NCBI GenBank assembly: GCA_015068175.1
Contig: SVLA01000136.1
Coordinates: 1 to 5,216, forward strand
Length of the DNA: 5,216 nucleotides
Origin: Oscillospiraceae bacterium
GTDB lineage: Bacteria > Bacillota_A > Clostridia > Oscillospirales > Oscillospiraceae
Reading direction: 5' to 3'
The notes beneath the pieces are model-generated. The model made no database searches, was not told the origin of the DNA, and was given only the letters and a program-made list of their open reading frames with translations. Of the stretch, positions 1-5,216 are shown one piece after another; position 1 is the first letter of the stretch, and each line of letters begins with the position of its first letter. A program made the position numbers and the translations under genes.

Positions 1-1005
1 GGACATGGAGATGCCCTTGTCGTGAATGACTTTGGGAGAAAGGCCCACAATATTCTCACCGCGATGGATCATCTGGCCCTTTTCAATGGGCCGCAGACCG
101 GCGATGGCTTCGCACAGCTCCTTCTGACCGCAGCCGGCAATGCCCGCAACGCCTAAGATCTCACCGCCGCGGATATAGAAGTTCACGCCGTCAATGGCGG
201 TGGCGCCTTCGTCGTTGCGAATGGTCAGATCCCGAACCTCCAACAGAGGCTTGGTCTTTTCGATCAAGGGACGGTCAATGTTCAGAACCACCTTGCGTCC
301 CACCATCCACTCGGTCAGCTCCTGCTCGTTGGTCTGGCTGGTATCGACGGTGGTGATATACTGACCCTTCCGCAGGATCGCCACCCGGTCGGAAATATCC
401 ATAACCTCGTTAAGCTTATGGGTGATGATGATAATGGAGTGACCGTCCTCCTTCATCCGACGCAGCACACGGAAGAGCTTGTCGATCTCCTGCACCGTCA
501 GCACGGCGGTAGGCTCGTCCAGAATGATGGTCTTAGCGCCATAGTACAGCACCTTGATGATCTCCAGCGTCTGCTTTTCGGAGACAGACATATTATAAAC
601 TTTTTTCTTCGGGTCGATCTCAAAGCCAAATCTCTGGGCAATTTCCTGGATCTTGGCATAGCGATCCTTTTTCAGCGGGAATCCGGCACAATCCTTGCCC
701 ATCCAGACATTGTCCGCCGCGGAGAACACATCCACCAGCTTAAAGTGCTGATGCACCATGCCAATACCCAGCCGCTTGGACACCTCGGGAGAAGTGATGG
801 ATACGCGCTTTCCATCCACATAGATGCTGCCGCTGTCCGGCTGATAAATTCCGGAGAGCATATTCATCAAAGTGGTCTTGCCGGAACCGTTCTCACCCAG
901 CAAAGCCAGGATCTCACCCTGCTTCAGGTTCAGATCGATTCCGTCGTTGGCGACCACCTTGCCGAAGGTCTTGGTGACGCCTTTCATTTCAATGGCAAAC
1001 TCCAT
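1..1005 (-). CDS. ABC transporter ATP-binding protein, two-domain nucleoside/simple-sugar importer type (3' end missing)
   Basis: This is the cytoplasmic ATPase that would power import of a nucleoside or simple sugar. I read 335 residues from the ATG at 1005 with no stop before the left edge; relatives have about 500. The first nucleotide-binding domain is complete: Walker A GENGSGKTT (37-45), Q-loop in MVHQHF (Q86), a signature replaced by MSVSEKQ (139-145), Walker B IILDEPT (160-166) and H-loop H196. The second domain begins near 253 and has a degenerate Walker A, GIAGCGQKEL (288-297), with Gln where Lys is expected. A strong first and weak second site, with a non-LSGGQ signature, is characteristic of the RbsA/MglA/YufO family. 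The start is supported by AGGAGG (complement of 1013-1018), 7 nt upstream. It lies downstream of the BMP lipoprotein on the same strand, as in yufN-yufO-type operons, so permeases probably follow off the edge. The substrate is not determined. Confidence 0.93.
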   Translation of the reverse strand, partial: MEFAIEMKGVTKTFGKVVANDGIDLNLKQGEILALLGENGSGKTTLMNMLSGIYQPDSGSIYVDGKRVSITSPEVSKRLGIGMVHQHFKLVDVFSAADNVWMGKDCAGFPLKKDRYAKIQEIAQRFGFEIDPKKKVYNMSVSEKQTLEIIKVLYYGAKTIILDEPTAVLTVQEIDKLFRVLRRMKEDGHSIIIITHKLNEVMDISDRVAILRKGQYITTVDTSQTNEQELTEWMVGRKVVLNIDRPLIEKTKPLLEVRDLTIRNDEGATAIDGVNFYIRGGEILGVAGIAGCGQKELCEAIAGLRPIEKGQMIHRGENIVGLSPKVIHDKGISMS

Positions 1006-1126
1006 GGAGATTCCTCCTCTTTTTTGAGTCAAGGATACAAGAGGTCTACCGGGATCACGCCTTCCTTATATACGCGGATGGCCTGCCCCTTTTATGCCGG
1101 AGGATCTCTTCTGTCCTTGAAGAAAT

Positions 1127-1153
1127 CCGGGCTGACCGGAAAGGTCAGCCCGG
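1127..1153 (-). terminator. Intercistronic hairpin, probable partial terminator or 3' processing/stability hairpin
   Basis: CCGGGCTGACC (1127-1137) pairs perfectly with GGTCAGCCCGG (1143-1153) around a 5-nt loop, giving an 11-bp GC-rich stem that starts 18 nt after the lipoprotein stop codon. On the minus strand the stem is followed by ATTTCTTC, a weak interrupted U-tract, so full termination is uncertain. A leaky terminator or an exonuclease-blocking hairpin between a binding protein and its ATPase would explain excess binding protein, a common arrangement in ABC importer operons (inference). The remaining leader down to the ATPase start, 1006-1126, holds no gene. I see only a weak TATATA-like box around 1069-1074 without a matching -35, so the ATPase probably depends on read-through. 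Confidence 0.7.
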
Positions 1154-1171
1154 TTGCTTTATCGGGTAAGA

Positions 1172-2398
1172 TTACACTTCTTCGACACCCTTGACCAGGT
1201 AGTTCATGGTGCCCTTGATAACGCCGTCGTCCACAGAGCCTGCGCCGGCTTCCACAACGGTATTGCCCTTGTTGTCTTCCAGAGCAGCGTCGTTCTTGGT
1301 AACGGTAGCATTGCCTTCCGCGTCCACAGTGATGCTCAGCTTCACGCCGGAGAACACATCCCACTCGCCGCCAACGATCATGGCCTTAACCTTGGCGATG
1401 GCATCGCCGGTGCCCTTGGCGCAGTTGTCAGTCAGAGGAGAAACGTCCACGAAGCCTTCCTTCAGGCCGCCGTAGTAAGCGTTGCCGCCCATCTTCTCGA
1501 CGAACTTGGAAGCGTCACCGTTGCAGGCGATGGCAGCTTCGATCGCAGTCTGGTAGTAGACATTCCAGTTCCAGATAGCGGCGGTCAGGTGCGCCTTGGG
1601 AGCGTCCTTGGTCATATCGGAGTTGTAGCCGCAGCCGAAAGCGTTGTTGTTCTGAGCAGCGATCTGGGGCTGTGCGGAGTCGCAGTGCTGGGAGATAACG
1701 CCGCAGCCGAAAGACTTGATCAGATCTTCCGCGAAGGCCTTCTCATTGACTTCATCAGCCCAGCTCTTCAGGTTCTTAACATAGATCTCAGCATTGGGGT
1801 TGACAGCCTGGACACCCAGAGCAAAACCGTTGATGCCGGAAGCGGTCTCAGCCAGGTCGGTGGTGAAAGCAGCAACATAACCAACCTTGTTGTTGCCGGT
1901 TTCCAGAGACTTCAGACCGGCAGCGATGCCTGCCAGATAACGAGCCTGGTAGATACGGCCAAAGTAGTTGTTGAAGTTGGTGTCGTTTGCCAGGTAGCCG
2001 GTAGCATGGGAGAACATGATCTCGGGATACTCTGTTGCCTTTTCGGACAGAGCGTTGAGGTAGTTAAAGGAAATGCCGAAGATAATGTCTGCGCCGTCGT
2101 TGGCCAGAGCATCCACAGCATCCTTAACAGCCTGATCTTCTTCGGGAACATTGTCACGGATCAGCAGCTGGGTGTCAACATTCATGCCCAGAGCCTTCAT
2201 GGCAGTGGTGATACCGTTGTGATGGGCAAAGGTATAACCCGCGGTGTCGCTCTTGCTGTTGATGTAGATGGCGCCGATCTTCAGAGAGGGGGCATTCTCG
2301 CCGCCGTTTTCGCCGTTGTTGGCTTCTTTTGCGGGGGCGCAGGCAACCAGACCCAGGATCATGACCATAACCAGGAGCAGTGCAAGGATCTTTTTCAT
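1172..2398 (-). CDS. BMP-family (Med/PnrA-like) substrate-binding lipoprotein of an ABC importer
   Basis: This is an extracytoplasmic solute-binding protein, anchored by lipid to the outer face of the membrane, that delivers ligand to the ABC importer encoded next. The 408-residue product starts with a type II signal peptide: KK at 2-3, a hydrophobic core at 4-18, and lipobox LVAC (17-20) with Cys20 as the lipidated residue. An Asn/Gly/Glu-rich linker covers about 24-37. The type I periplasmic-binding fold follows: KIGAIYI (40-46), the GYTFAHHNG segment (54-62) resembling the GWTYAH motif of one BMP subgroup, IIFGISFNYL (105-114), KVGYVAAF (171-178), WADEVNE (213-219), VISQHCDS (234-241), GYNSDM (257-262) and AAIWNWNVYY (273-282). 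GGAGG (complement of 2408-2412) lies 9 nt before the ATG. Relatives bind purine nucleosides (PnrA) or unknown ligands, so nucleoside import is only an inference. The C-terminal part carries extra residues near 352-373. Confidence 0.94.
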   Translation of the reverse strand: MKKILALLLVMVMILGLVACAPAKEANNGENGGENAPSLKIGAIYINSKSDTAGYTFAHHNGITTAMKALGMNVDTQLLIRDNVPEEDQAVKDAVDALANDGADIIFGISFNYLNALSEKATEYPEIMFSHATGYLANDTNFNNYFGRIYQARYLAGIAAGLKSLETGNNKVGYVAAFTTDLAETASGINGFALGVQAVNPNAEIYVKNLKSWADEVNEKAFAEDLIKSFGCGVISQHCDSAQPQIAAQNNNAFGCGYNSDMTKDAPKAHLTAAIWNWNVYYQTAIEAAIACNGDASKFVEKMGGNAYYGGLKEGFVDVSPLTDNCAKGTGDAIAKVKAMIVGGEWDVFSGVKLSITVDAEGNATVTKNDAALEDNKGNTVVEAGAGSVDDGVIKGTMNYLVKGVEEV

Positions 2399-2433
2399 GT
2401 TTCTTTTCCTCCAATTATTCTTCTTTTCTATTA

Positions 2434-2455
2434 AAATCGGTCCAACCCGGTTTTA
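2434..2455. promoter_or_regulatory. Imperfect dyad in the lipoprotein leader, possible operator
   Basis: AAAATCGG (2434-2441) and CCGGTTTT (2448-2455) form an 8-bp inverted repeat with one mismatch around a 6-nt centre. It lies 36 to 57 nt upstream of the lipoprotein ATG, inside the presumed leader or over the -10/start region of the alternative promoter. The position suits a repressor site, but no regulator family is recognised and the symmetry is modest. Confidence 0.35.
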
Positions 2456-2477
2456 ATTCCAGATAACGGTCAGTCAA
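2450..2477 (-). promoter_or_regulatory. Alternative weaker promoter for the lipoprotein operon
   Basis: On the minus strand TTGACT (2477-2472, five of six consensus bases) is followed after 16 bp by TAAAAC (2455-2450, four of six). It is an alternative to the TATAAT box upstream: good -35, poor -10. If it is used, the dyad at 2434-2455 would cover its -10 and start site, a classical repressor position. Confidence 0.25.
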
Positions 2478-2488
2478 TATTCTAACCG

Positions 2489-2517
2489 ATTATACAATAA
2501 AAGATTACCATATCCGA
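2489..2517 (-). promoter_or_regulatory. Candidate sigma-A promoter for the lipoprotein operon
   Basis: On the minus strand a perfect -10 box TATAAT occupies 2494-2489. With a 17-bp spacer the -35 position is TCGGAT (2517-2512), a poor match to TTGACA, so strength would rest on the -10 or on an activator. Transcription would start near 2482, giving a leader of about 84 nt before the ATG at 2398. Confidence 0.5.
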
Positions 2518-2561
2518 CCAAAATAGTCAAGCGCACTTCTGCCGTTTTCATCGAAGAAACA

Positions 2562-2611
2562 AAATCTTTGCGCCGTTCCCGGCGAGATTTGCGTAAGTTT
2601 TCCGCCGGGAA
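2562..2611. repeat. Two overlapping, mutually exclusive GC-rich hairpins
   Basis: Hairpin A pairs AAATCT (2562-2567) plus CGCCG (2571-2575) with CGGCG (2580-2584) plus AGATTT (2585-2590). It is an 11-bp stem with a 3-nt bulge (2568-2570) and a TTCC tetraloop. Hairpin B pairs TTCCCGGCG (2576-2584) perfectly with CGCCGGGAA (2603-2611) across an 18-nt loop. Both use 2580-2584, so only one can form at a time. No T-tract follows on either strand, so a simple terminator is unlikely. It may be a dispersed palindromic repeat, a structured RNA, or a DNA cruciform. No promoter clearly drives transcription through it. Confidence 0.55.
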
Positions 2612-2625
2612 ATGGGGGAGGCGTG

Positions 2626-2662
2626 ACCGAAAAAGAGGAGAACTTTCCCTTTCCTTTTCGGT
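2626..2662. other. Imperfect hairpin, purine-rich left arm and pyrimidine-rich right arm
   Basis: ACCGAAAA (2626-2633) pairs perfectly with TTTTCGGT (2655-2662). The 21-nt interior is purine-rich on the left and pyrimidine-rich on the right and could extend the stem only with mismatches. The sequence after it (ATTTTC, then AAATTGTTTT) is moderately T-rich on the plus strand, so it might weakly stop rightward transcription arriving from upstream. No such transcript is evident. Confidence 0.35.
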
Positions 2663-2686
2663 ATTTTCAAATTGTTTTGGATATAT

Positions 2687-2716
2687 TCACAAGAAATACA
2701 CAAATTTCTCTTGTGA
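2687..2716. promoter_or_regulatory. Perfect 8-bp inverted repeat overlapping the -35 box, candidate operator
   Basis: TCACAAGA (2687-2694) and TCTTGTGA (2709-2716) are perfect reverse complements separated by 14 bp, so the half-site centres are 22 bp apart, about two helical turns. The right arm contains TTGTGA, which is the -35 box of the P-type ATPase promoter. A dimeric regulator bound here would touch the -35 element and could repress, or activate from its upstream arm. As RNA it could also fold with an extra GAAAT/ATTTC pairing and a 2-nt bulge, but it lies upstream of the predicted start site, so a DNA role is more likely. Confidence 0.5.
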
Positions 2717-2739
2717 TTAAGAATGGAATCATATATAAT
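2711..2739 (+). promoter_or_regulatory. Sigma-A promoter for the P-type ATPase gene
   Basis: TTGTGA (2711-2716, four of six consensus bases) and a perfect TATAAT (2734-2739) are separated by the optimal 17 bp. Transcription would begin near 2746, leaving a leader of about 38 nt that contains the AGGAGA ribosome binding site. The flanks are strongly AT-rich, as expected for a housekeeping promoter. The -35 box is shared with the inverted repeat 2687-2716. Confidence 0.72.
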
Positions 2740-2783
2740 ATATAAAGTTGGCAACCCCAAAAAAATGATTAGGAGAATCTTTG

Positions 2784-5216
2784 ATGAAAAAAACCTATAC
2801 CCAGTCTGTGGATGAGGTCCTGCAGGATCTCGGCGTTGGCCCGGAAGGTTTGACCACCCAGCAGGCGCAGGAAAGGCTCACCAAATACGGTCCCAACAAG
2901 CTGAAGGAGGCGGAAAAGCCCACCTGGCTGCAGCGCTTTATGGCGCAGCTGAAAGACCCCATGCTGATCATTCTGATGATCGCCGCCGTGGTATCTGCCG
3001 CAACCACCGTTCTGGACTTTATGCAGCTCCCTGAGCCCCGGGACTTCGGTCATCTGGCGGAGGGTCTGGTGGAAGTGGGCATCATTCTGGTGGTGGTCCT
3101 GCTGAACGCCATCCTGGGCGTGATCCAGGAGAGCAAGGCGGAAGCCGCCATCGAGGCTCTGCAGACCATGACCGCCGCCACCTGTAAAGTCCTGCGGGAC
3201 GGCAAAATGGTGATCCTCCACTCCGACGAGCTGGTCCCCGGCGATGTGGTGCTGCTGGAAGCCGGCGATGCCGTTCCCGCTGACGGACGGATCATCGAAA
3301 ACGCTTCCATGAAGATCGAGGAAGCCGCCCTCACCGGTGAAAGCGTCCCCGTCAACAAACTGATCGATGCCCTGAATTTGACCGCCGGGCAGGACGATGT
3401 TCCTTTGGGCGACCGGAAGAATATGTGCTACATGGGCTCCACCGTGGTCTACGGCCGCGGCAAGGCTGTCATCACCGAGACCGGCATGGACACCGAGATG
3501 GGCAAGATCGCCGGTGTCCTGGCAGCAACCGCCGATGAGGAGACCCCCCTGCAGCGCAAGCTGGACGCGCTGGGCAAGACCCTTTCCTTCCTGGTGCTGG
3601 GCATCTGCGTGTTCATTTTCGCCTTCAATCTGCTGATGAAGGGCAATTACAGCCTCAACGGCATTCTGGAGACCTTCATGGTCGCCGTTTCTCTGGCTGT
3701 CGCTGCCATTCCCGAGGGTCTGGCGACCGTGGTCACGGTGGTCCTTTCCATCGGTGTTACCAAAATGTCCAAGCGCAATGCCGTCATCCGCCGCCTCACC
3801 GCCGTGGAGACTCTGGGCTGCACCCAGGTCATCTGCTCCGATAAGACCGGTACGCTGACCCAGAACAAGATGACCGTGGTGGATTCCATGGGCGATGAAA
3901 AGCTGATCGCTACCGCCATGGCGCTATGCTCCGACGCAAACCTCAACGATCAGGACGAGGCTGAGGGCGAGCCCACCGAGTGCGCTCTGGTGAACTTCGC
4001 CTGCAAGCTGGGCCTGAAGAAGCAGGATCTGGAGAAGGCGACCCCCCGTGTGGACGAAGCTCCCTTCGATTCCGGCAGAAAGATGATGTCCACCATTCAT
4101 GATCTGGGCGGTTCTTATGTGCAGTACACCAAGGGCGGTCCCGATGTGATCCTGGAGCGCTGCGCCTACTATCTGGAAAACGGCGAAGCCAAGCCCATGA
4201 CCGACGAGAAGCGCGCCCAGATCATGGCCACCAACAAGGCGATGGCTGACAAGGCGCTCCGCGTCCTGGCCGCCGCTCAGCGTCTGTGGAGCGAAAAGCC
4301 CGCAGACAACACCCCCGCGTATCTGGAAAAGGAACTGGTATTCCTGGGTCTGACCGGCATGATCGACCCCGTCCGTCCCGAAGTGAAAGACGCCATTAAC
4401 GAGTGCCGCTGCGCCGGCATCCGCCCCGTGATGATCACCGGCGACCATAAGGATACCGCCGTTGCCATCGCCAGGGAGCTGGGCATCATCGAGGATGCTT
4501 CCCAGGCCATCACCGGCGCCGAACTGGACAACATTTCCGATGACGACATTCTGGAGGCTGTGAAGAAGTACGGCGTTTACGCCCGCGTCCAGCCCGAGCA
4601 TAAGACCCGGATCGTTACCGCCTGGAAAGCCAACAACTGCATCACCGCCATGACCGGCGACGGTGTCAACGACGCGCCCTCCATCAAGTCCGCCGACATC
4701 GGCGTGGGCATGGGCATCACCGGCACCGATGTTACCAAGAATGTTGCCGACATGGTTCTGGCGGACGACAACTTCGCCACCATCGTTTCCGCTGTGGGCG
4801 AAGGCCGCCGGATCTACGACAATATCCGCAAGGCGATCCAGTTCCTGCTGGCATCCAATATGTCCGAGGTCCTGGGCGTGTTCGGCGCCACTTTGCTGGG
4901 CTTCGTGCTGCTCAACCCCGTCCACCTGCTGTTCATCAACCTGGTCACCGACTGCTTCCCCGCCCTGGCTCTGGGCATGGAGGAGGCTGAGCCGGACACC
5001 ATGAACCGTCCTCCCAGAAACTCTTCCGACGGCATTTTCTCCGGCGGTCTGGGCGTGGATGTGGTCTACCAGGGCATCCTGGTCACCGTTATCACCATCG
5101 TCGCCTACCTGATCGGCGCTTCCATGGAATTCGGCGCAGGCTGGTTTGCCGCACTCCGGGCAGCGGGTGAATCCGGTCACGGCATGACCATGGCGTTCCT
5201 TGCCATGAGTATGTGC
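2784..5216 (+). CDS. P2-type cation-transporting P-type ATPase, probably calcium-exporting (3' end missing)
   Basis: This membrane pump couples ATP hydrolysis, through an aspartyl-phosphate, to cation export, most likely Ca2+ by family. I read 811 residues without a stop; bacterial relatives have roughly 850-900, so the last helices are missing. In order: N-terminal cation-ATPase domain (5-50), TM1 (59-79), TM2 (94-114), actuator loop with TGES (184-187), TM3 (267-286), TM4 with the ion-site motif PEGL (310-313), phosphorylation site DKTGT (353-357, Asp353), compact nucleotide-binding domain with GEPTE (395-399), PFDSGRK (427-433) and KGGP (450-453), then TGD (552-554) and TGDGVNDAP (624-632). 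TM5 holds SNMSE (N692, E695), TM6 NLVTD (719-723), and TM7 runs from about 755. The residues matching SERCA sites in TM4-6 are kept, favouring Ca2+ over H+ or Na+/K+; Mn2+ cannot be excluded. AGGAGA (2771-2776) sits 7 nt before the ATG, which fixes the start. Confidence 0.95.
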   Translation, partial: MKKTYTQSVDEVLQDLGVGPEGLTTQQAQERLTKYGPNKLKEAEKPTWLQRFMAQLKDPMLIILMIAAVVSAATTVLDFMQLPEPRDFGHLAEGLVEVGIILVVVLLNAILGVIQESKAEAAIEALQTMTAATCKVLRDGKMVILHSDELVPGDVVLLEAGDAVPADGRIIENASMKIEEAALTGESVPVNKLIDALNLTAGQDDVPLGDRKNMCYMGSTVVYGRGKAVITETGMDTEMGKIAGVLAATADEETPLQRKLDALGKTLSFLVLGICVFIFAFNLLMKGNYSLNGILETFMVAVSLAVAAIPEGLATVVTVVLSIGVTKMSKRNAVIRRLTAVETLGCTQVICSDKTGTLTQNKMTVVDSMGDEKLIATAMALCSDANLNDQDEAEGEPTECALVNFACKLGLKKQDLEKATPRVDEAPFDSGRKMMSTIHDLGGSYVQYTKGGPDVILERCAYYLENGEAKPMTDEKRAQIMATNKAMADKALRVLAAAQRLWSEKPADNTPAYLEKELVFLGLTGMIDPVRPEVKDAINECRCAGIRPVMITGDHKDTAVAIARELGIIEDASQAITGAELDNISDDDILEAVKKYGVYARVQPEHKTRIVTAWKANNCITAMTGDGVNDAPSIKSADIGVGMGITGTDVTKNVADMVLADDNFATIVSAVGEGRRIYDNIRKAIQFLLASNMSEVLGVFGATLLGFVLLNPVHLLFINLVTDCFPALALGMEEAEPDTMNRPPRNSSDGIFSGGLGVDVVYQGILVTVITIVAYLIGASMEFGAGWFAALRAAGESGHGMTMAFLAMSMC

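Larger units (their letters stand above)
2399..2783. other. Divergent intergenic region, 385 bp, no credible gene
   Basis: This AT-rich stretch separates the lipoprotein gene (leftward) from the P-type ATPase gene (rightward). It contains, left to right: the lipoprotein ribosome binding site (2408-2412), a short dyad (2434-2455), candidate minus-strand promoters (2450-2517), GC-rich overlapping hairpins (2562-2611), a third hairpin (2626-2662), and an inverted repeat merged with a plus-strand promoter (2687-2739). About 45 bases at 2518-2561 show nothing I can name. No RNA gene or known riboswitch consensus was recognised. Confidence 0.85.

Noticed and set aside
418..1194. 258-codon open frame on the plus strand, antisense to the ABC ATPase
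   Set aside because: The opposite strand encodes Walker A, Walker B and H-loop motifs in register; the plus frame shows no domain and runs through the intercistronic hairpin.
1154..2434. 426-codon open frame on the plus strand, antisense to the BMP lipoprotein
   Set aside because: The minus-strand frame has a lipobox, a family fold and a ribosome binding site; the plus-strand translation has no recognisable family and results from codon bias.
2399..2500. Purine riboswitch in front of the possible nucleoside importer
   Set aside because: No conserved purine aptamer loop sequences are seen and the leader of about 84 nt has little room for an aptamer plus expression platform.
2687..2716. Rex or CRP/FNR binding site
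   Set aside because: Rex sites read TTGTGAA then TTCACAA and CRP sites TGTGA then TCACA. Here the half-sites are in the opposite order (TCACAA first, TTGTGA second) with a longer spacer.
2548..2760. 70-codon open frame on the minus strand in the intergenic region
   Set aside because: It starts at a TTG with no ribosome binding site, crosses both promoters and hairpins of the region, and its product resembles no family I know. The hairpins explain the sequence better.
2562..2783. yybP-ykoY (Mn2+) riboswitch upstream of a cation ATPase
   Set aside because: This class often precedes such pumps, but its conserved core elements are not visible, and the predicted promoter leaves only about 38 nt of leader.
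2765..2815. 16-codon micro-ORF overlapping the start of the P-type ATPase in another frame
   Set aside because: The ATG at 2765 is preceded only by an A-run with no ribosome binding site; the AGGAGA inside it serves the ATG at 2784.
3924..5180. 418-codon open frame on the minus strand, antisense to the P-type ATPase
   Set aside because: It is a shadow of C/G-ending codons in the real gene. The translation is His/Gly/Gln-rich with no recognisable domain, and the plus-strand frame carries every P-type ATPase motif.
1..5216. A new multi-gene defence, mobile or biosynthetic system
   Set aside because: The three genes belong to well-known transporter families and no transposase, integrase, CRISPR repeat, toxin-antitoxin pair, tRNA or rRNA was seen. 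Novelty, if any, is limited to the intergenic elements.

Overview
The window reads as ordinary chromosomal DNA from a low-to-mid-GC-lineage Firmicute, most likely a gut Clostridia member of the Oscillospiraceae type. This is an inference. It rests on strong AGGAGG-type ribosome binding sites, a Firmicute-style lipoprotein signal peptide, GC-rich coding sequence with strong C/G preference at third codon positions, and an AT-rich intergenic region. No sequence search was possible, so the genus is not assigned.

Left half, minus strand (transcribed right to left): a lipoprotein of the basic membrane protein (BMP/Med/PnrA-like) family at 1172-2398. It is followed 166 bp downstream by a two-domain ABC ATPase of the YufO/NupO/simple-sugar type (1005 down to the left edge, incomplete). 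The order binding protein then ATPase is that of nucleoside or simple-sugar importers, and the permease genes would be expected just outside the left edge. A perfect 11-bp hairpin 18 nt after the lipoprotein stop lies between the two genes. It could attenuate read-through so that more binding protein than transporter is made.

Centre, 2399-2783: a 385-bp AT-rich divergent intergenic region without a credible gene. It carries candidate minus-strand promoters and a small dyad for the lipoprotein gene. It also holds a GC-rich pair of mutually exclusive hairpins (2562-2611), a third weaker hairpin (2626-2662), and a good plus-strand promoter (TTGTGA, 17 bp, TATAAT) whose -35 box forms one arm of a perfect 8-bp inverted repeat, a plausible operator.

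Right half, plus strand: a P-type ATPase of the P2 class (calcium-transporting, SERCA/PMCA-like), starting at 2784 and running off the right edge after 811 codons. All catalytic motifs are present.

The two transcription units diverge and have no evident functional link: one imports a small solute (perhaps a nucleoside), the other exports a cation. I found no convincing undescribed multi-gene system. The items most worth checking are the switch-like hairpins and the operator-promoter overlap in the intergenic region.
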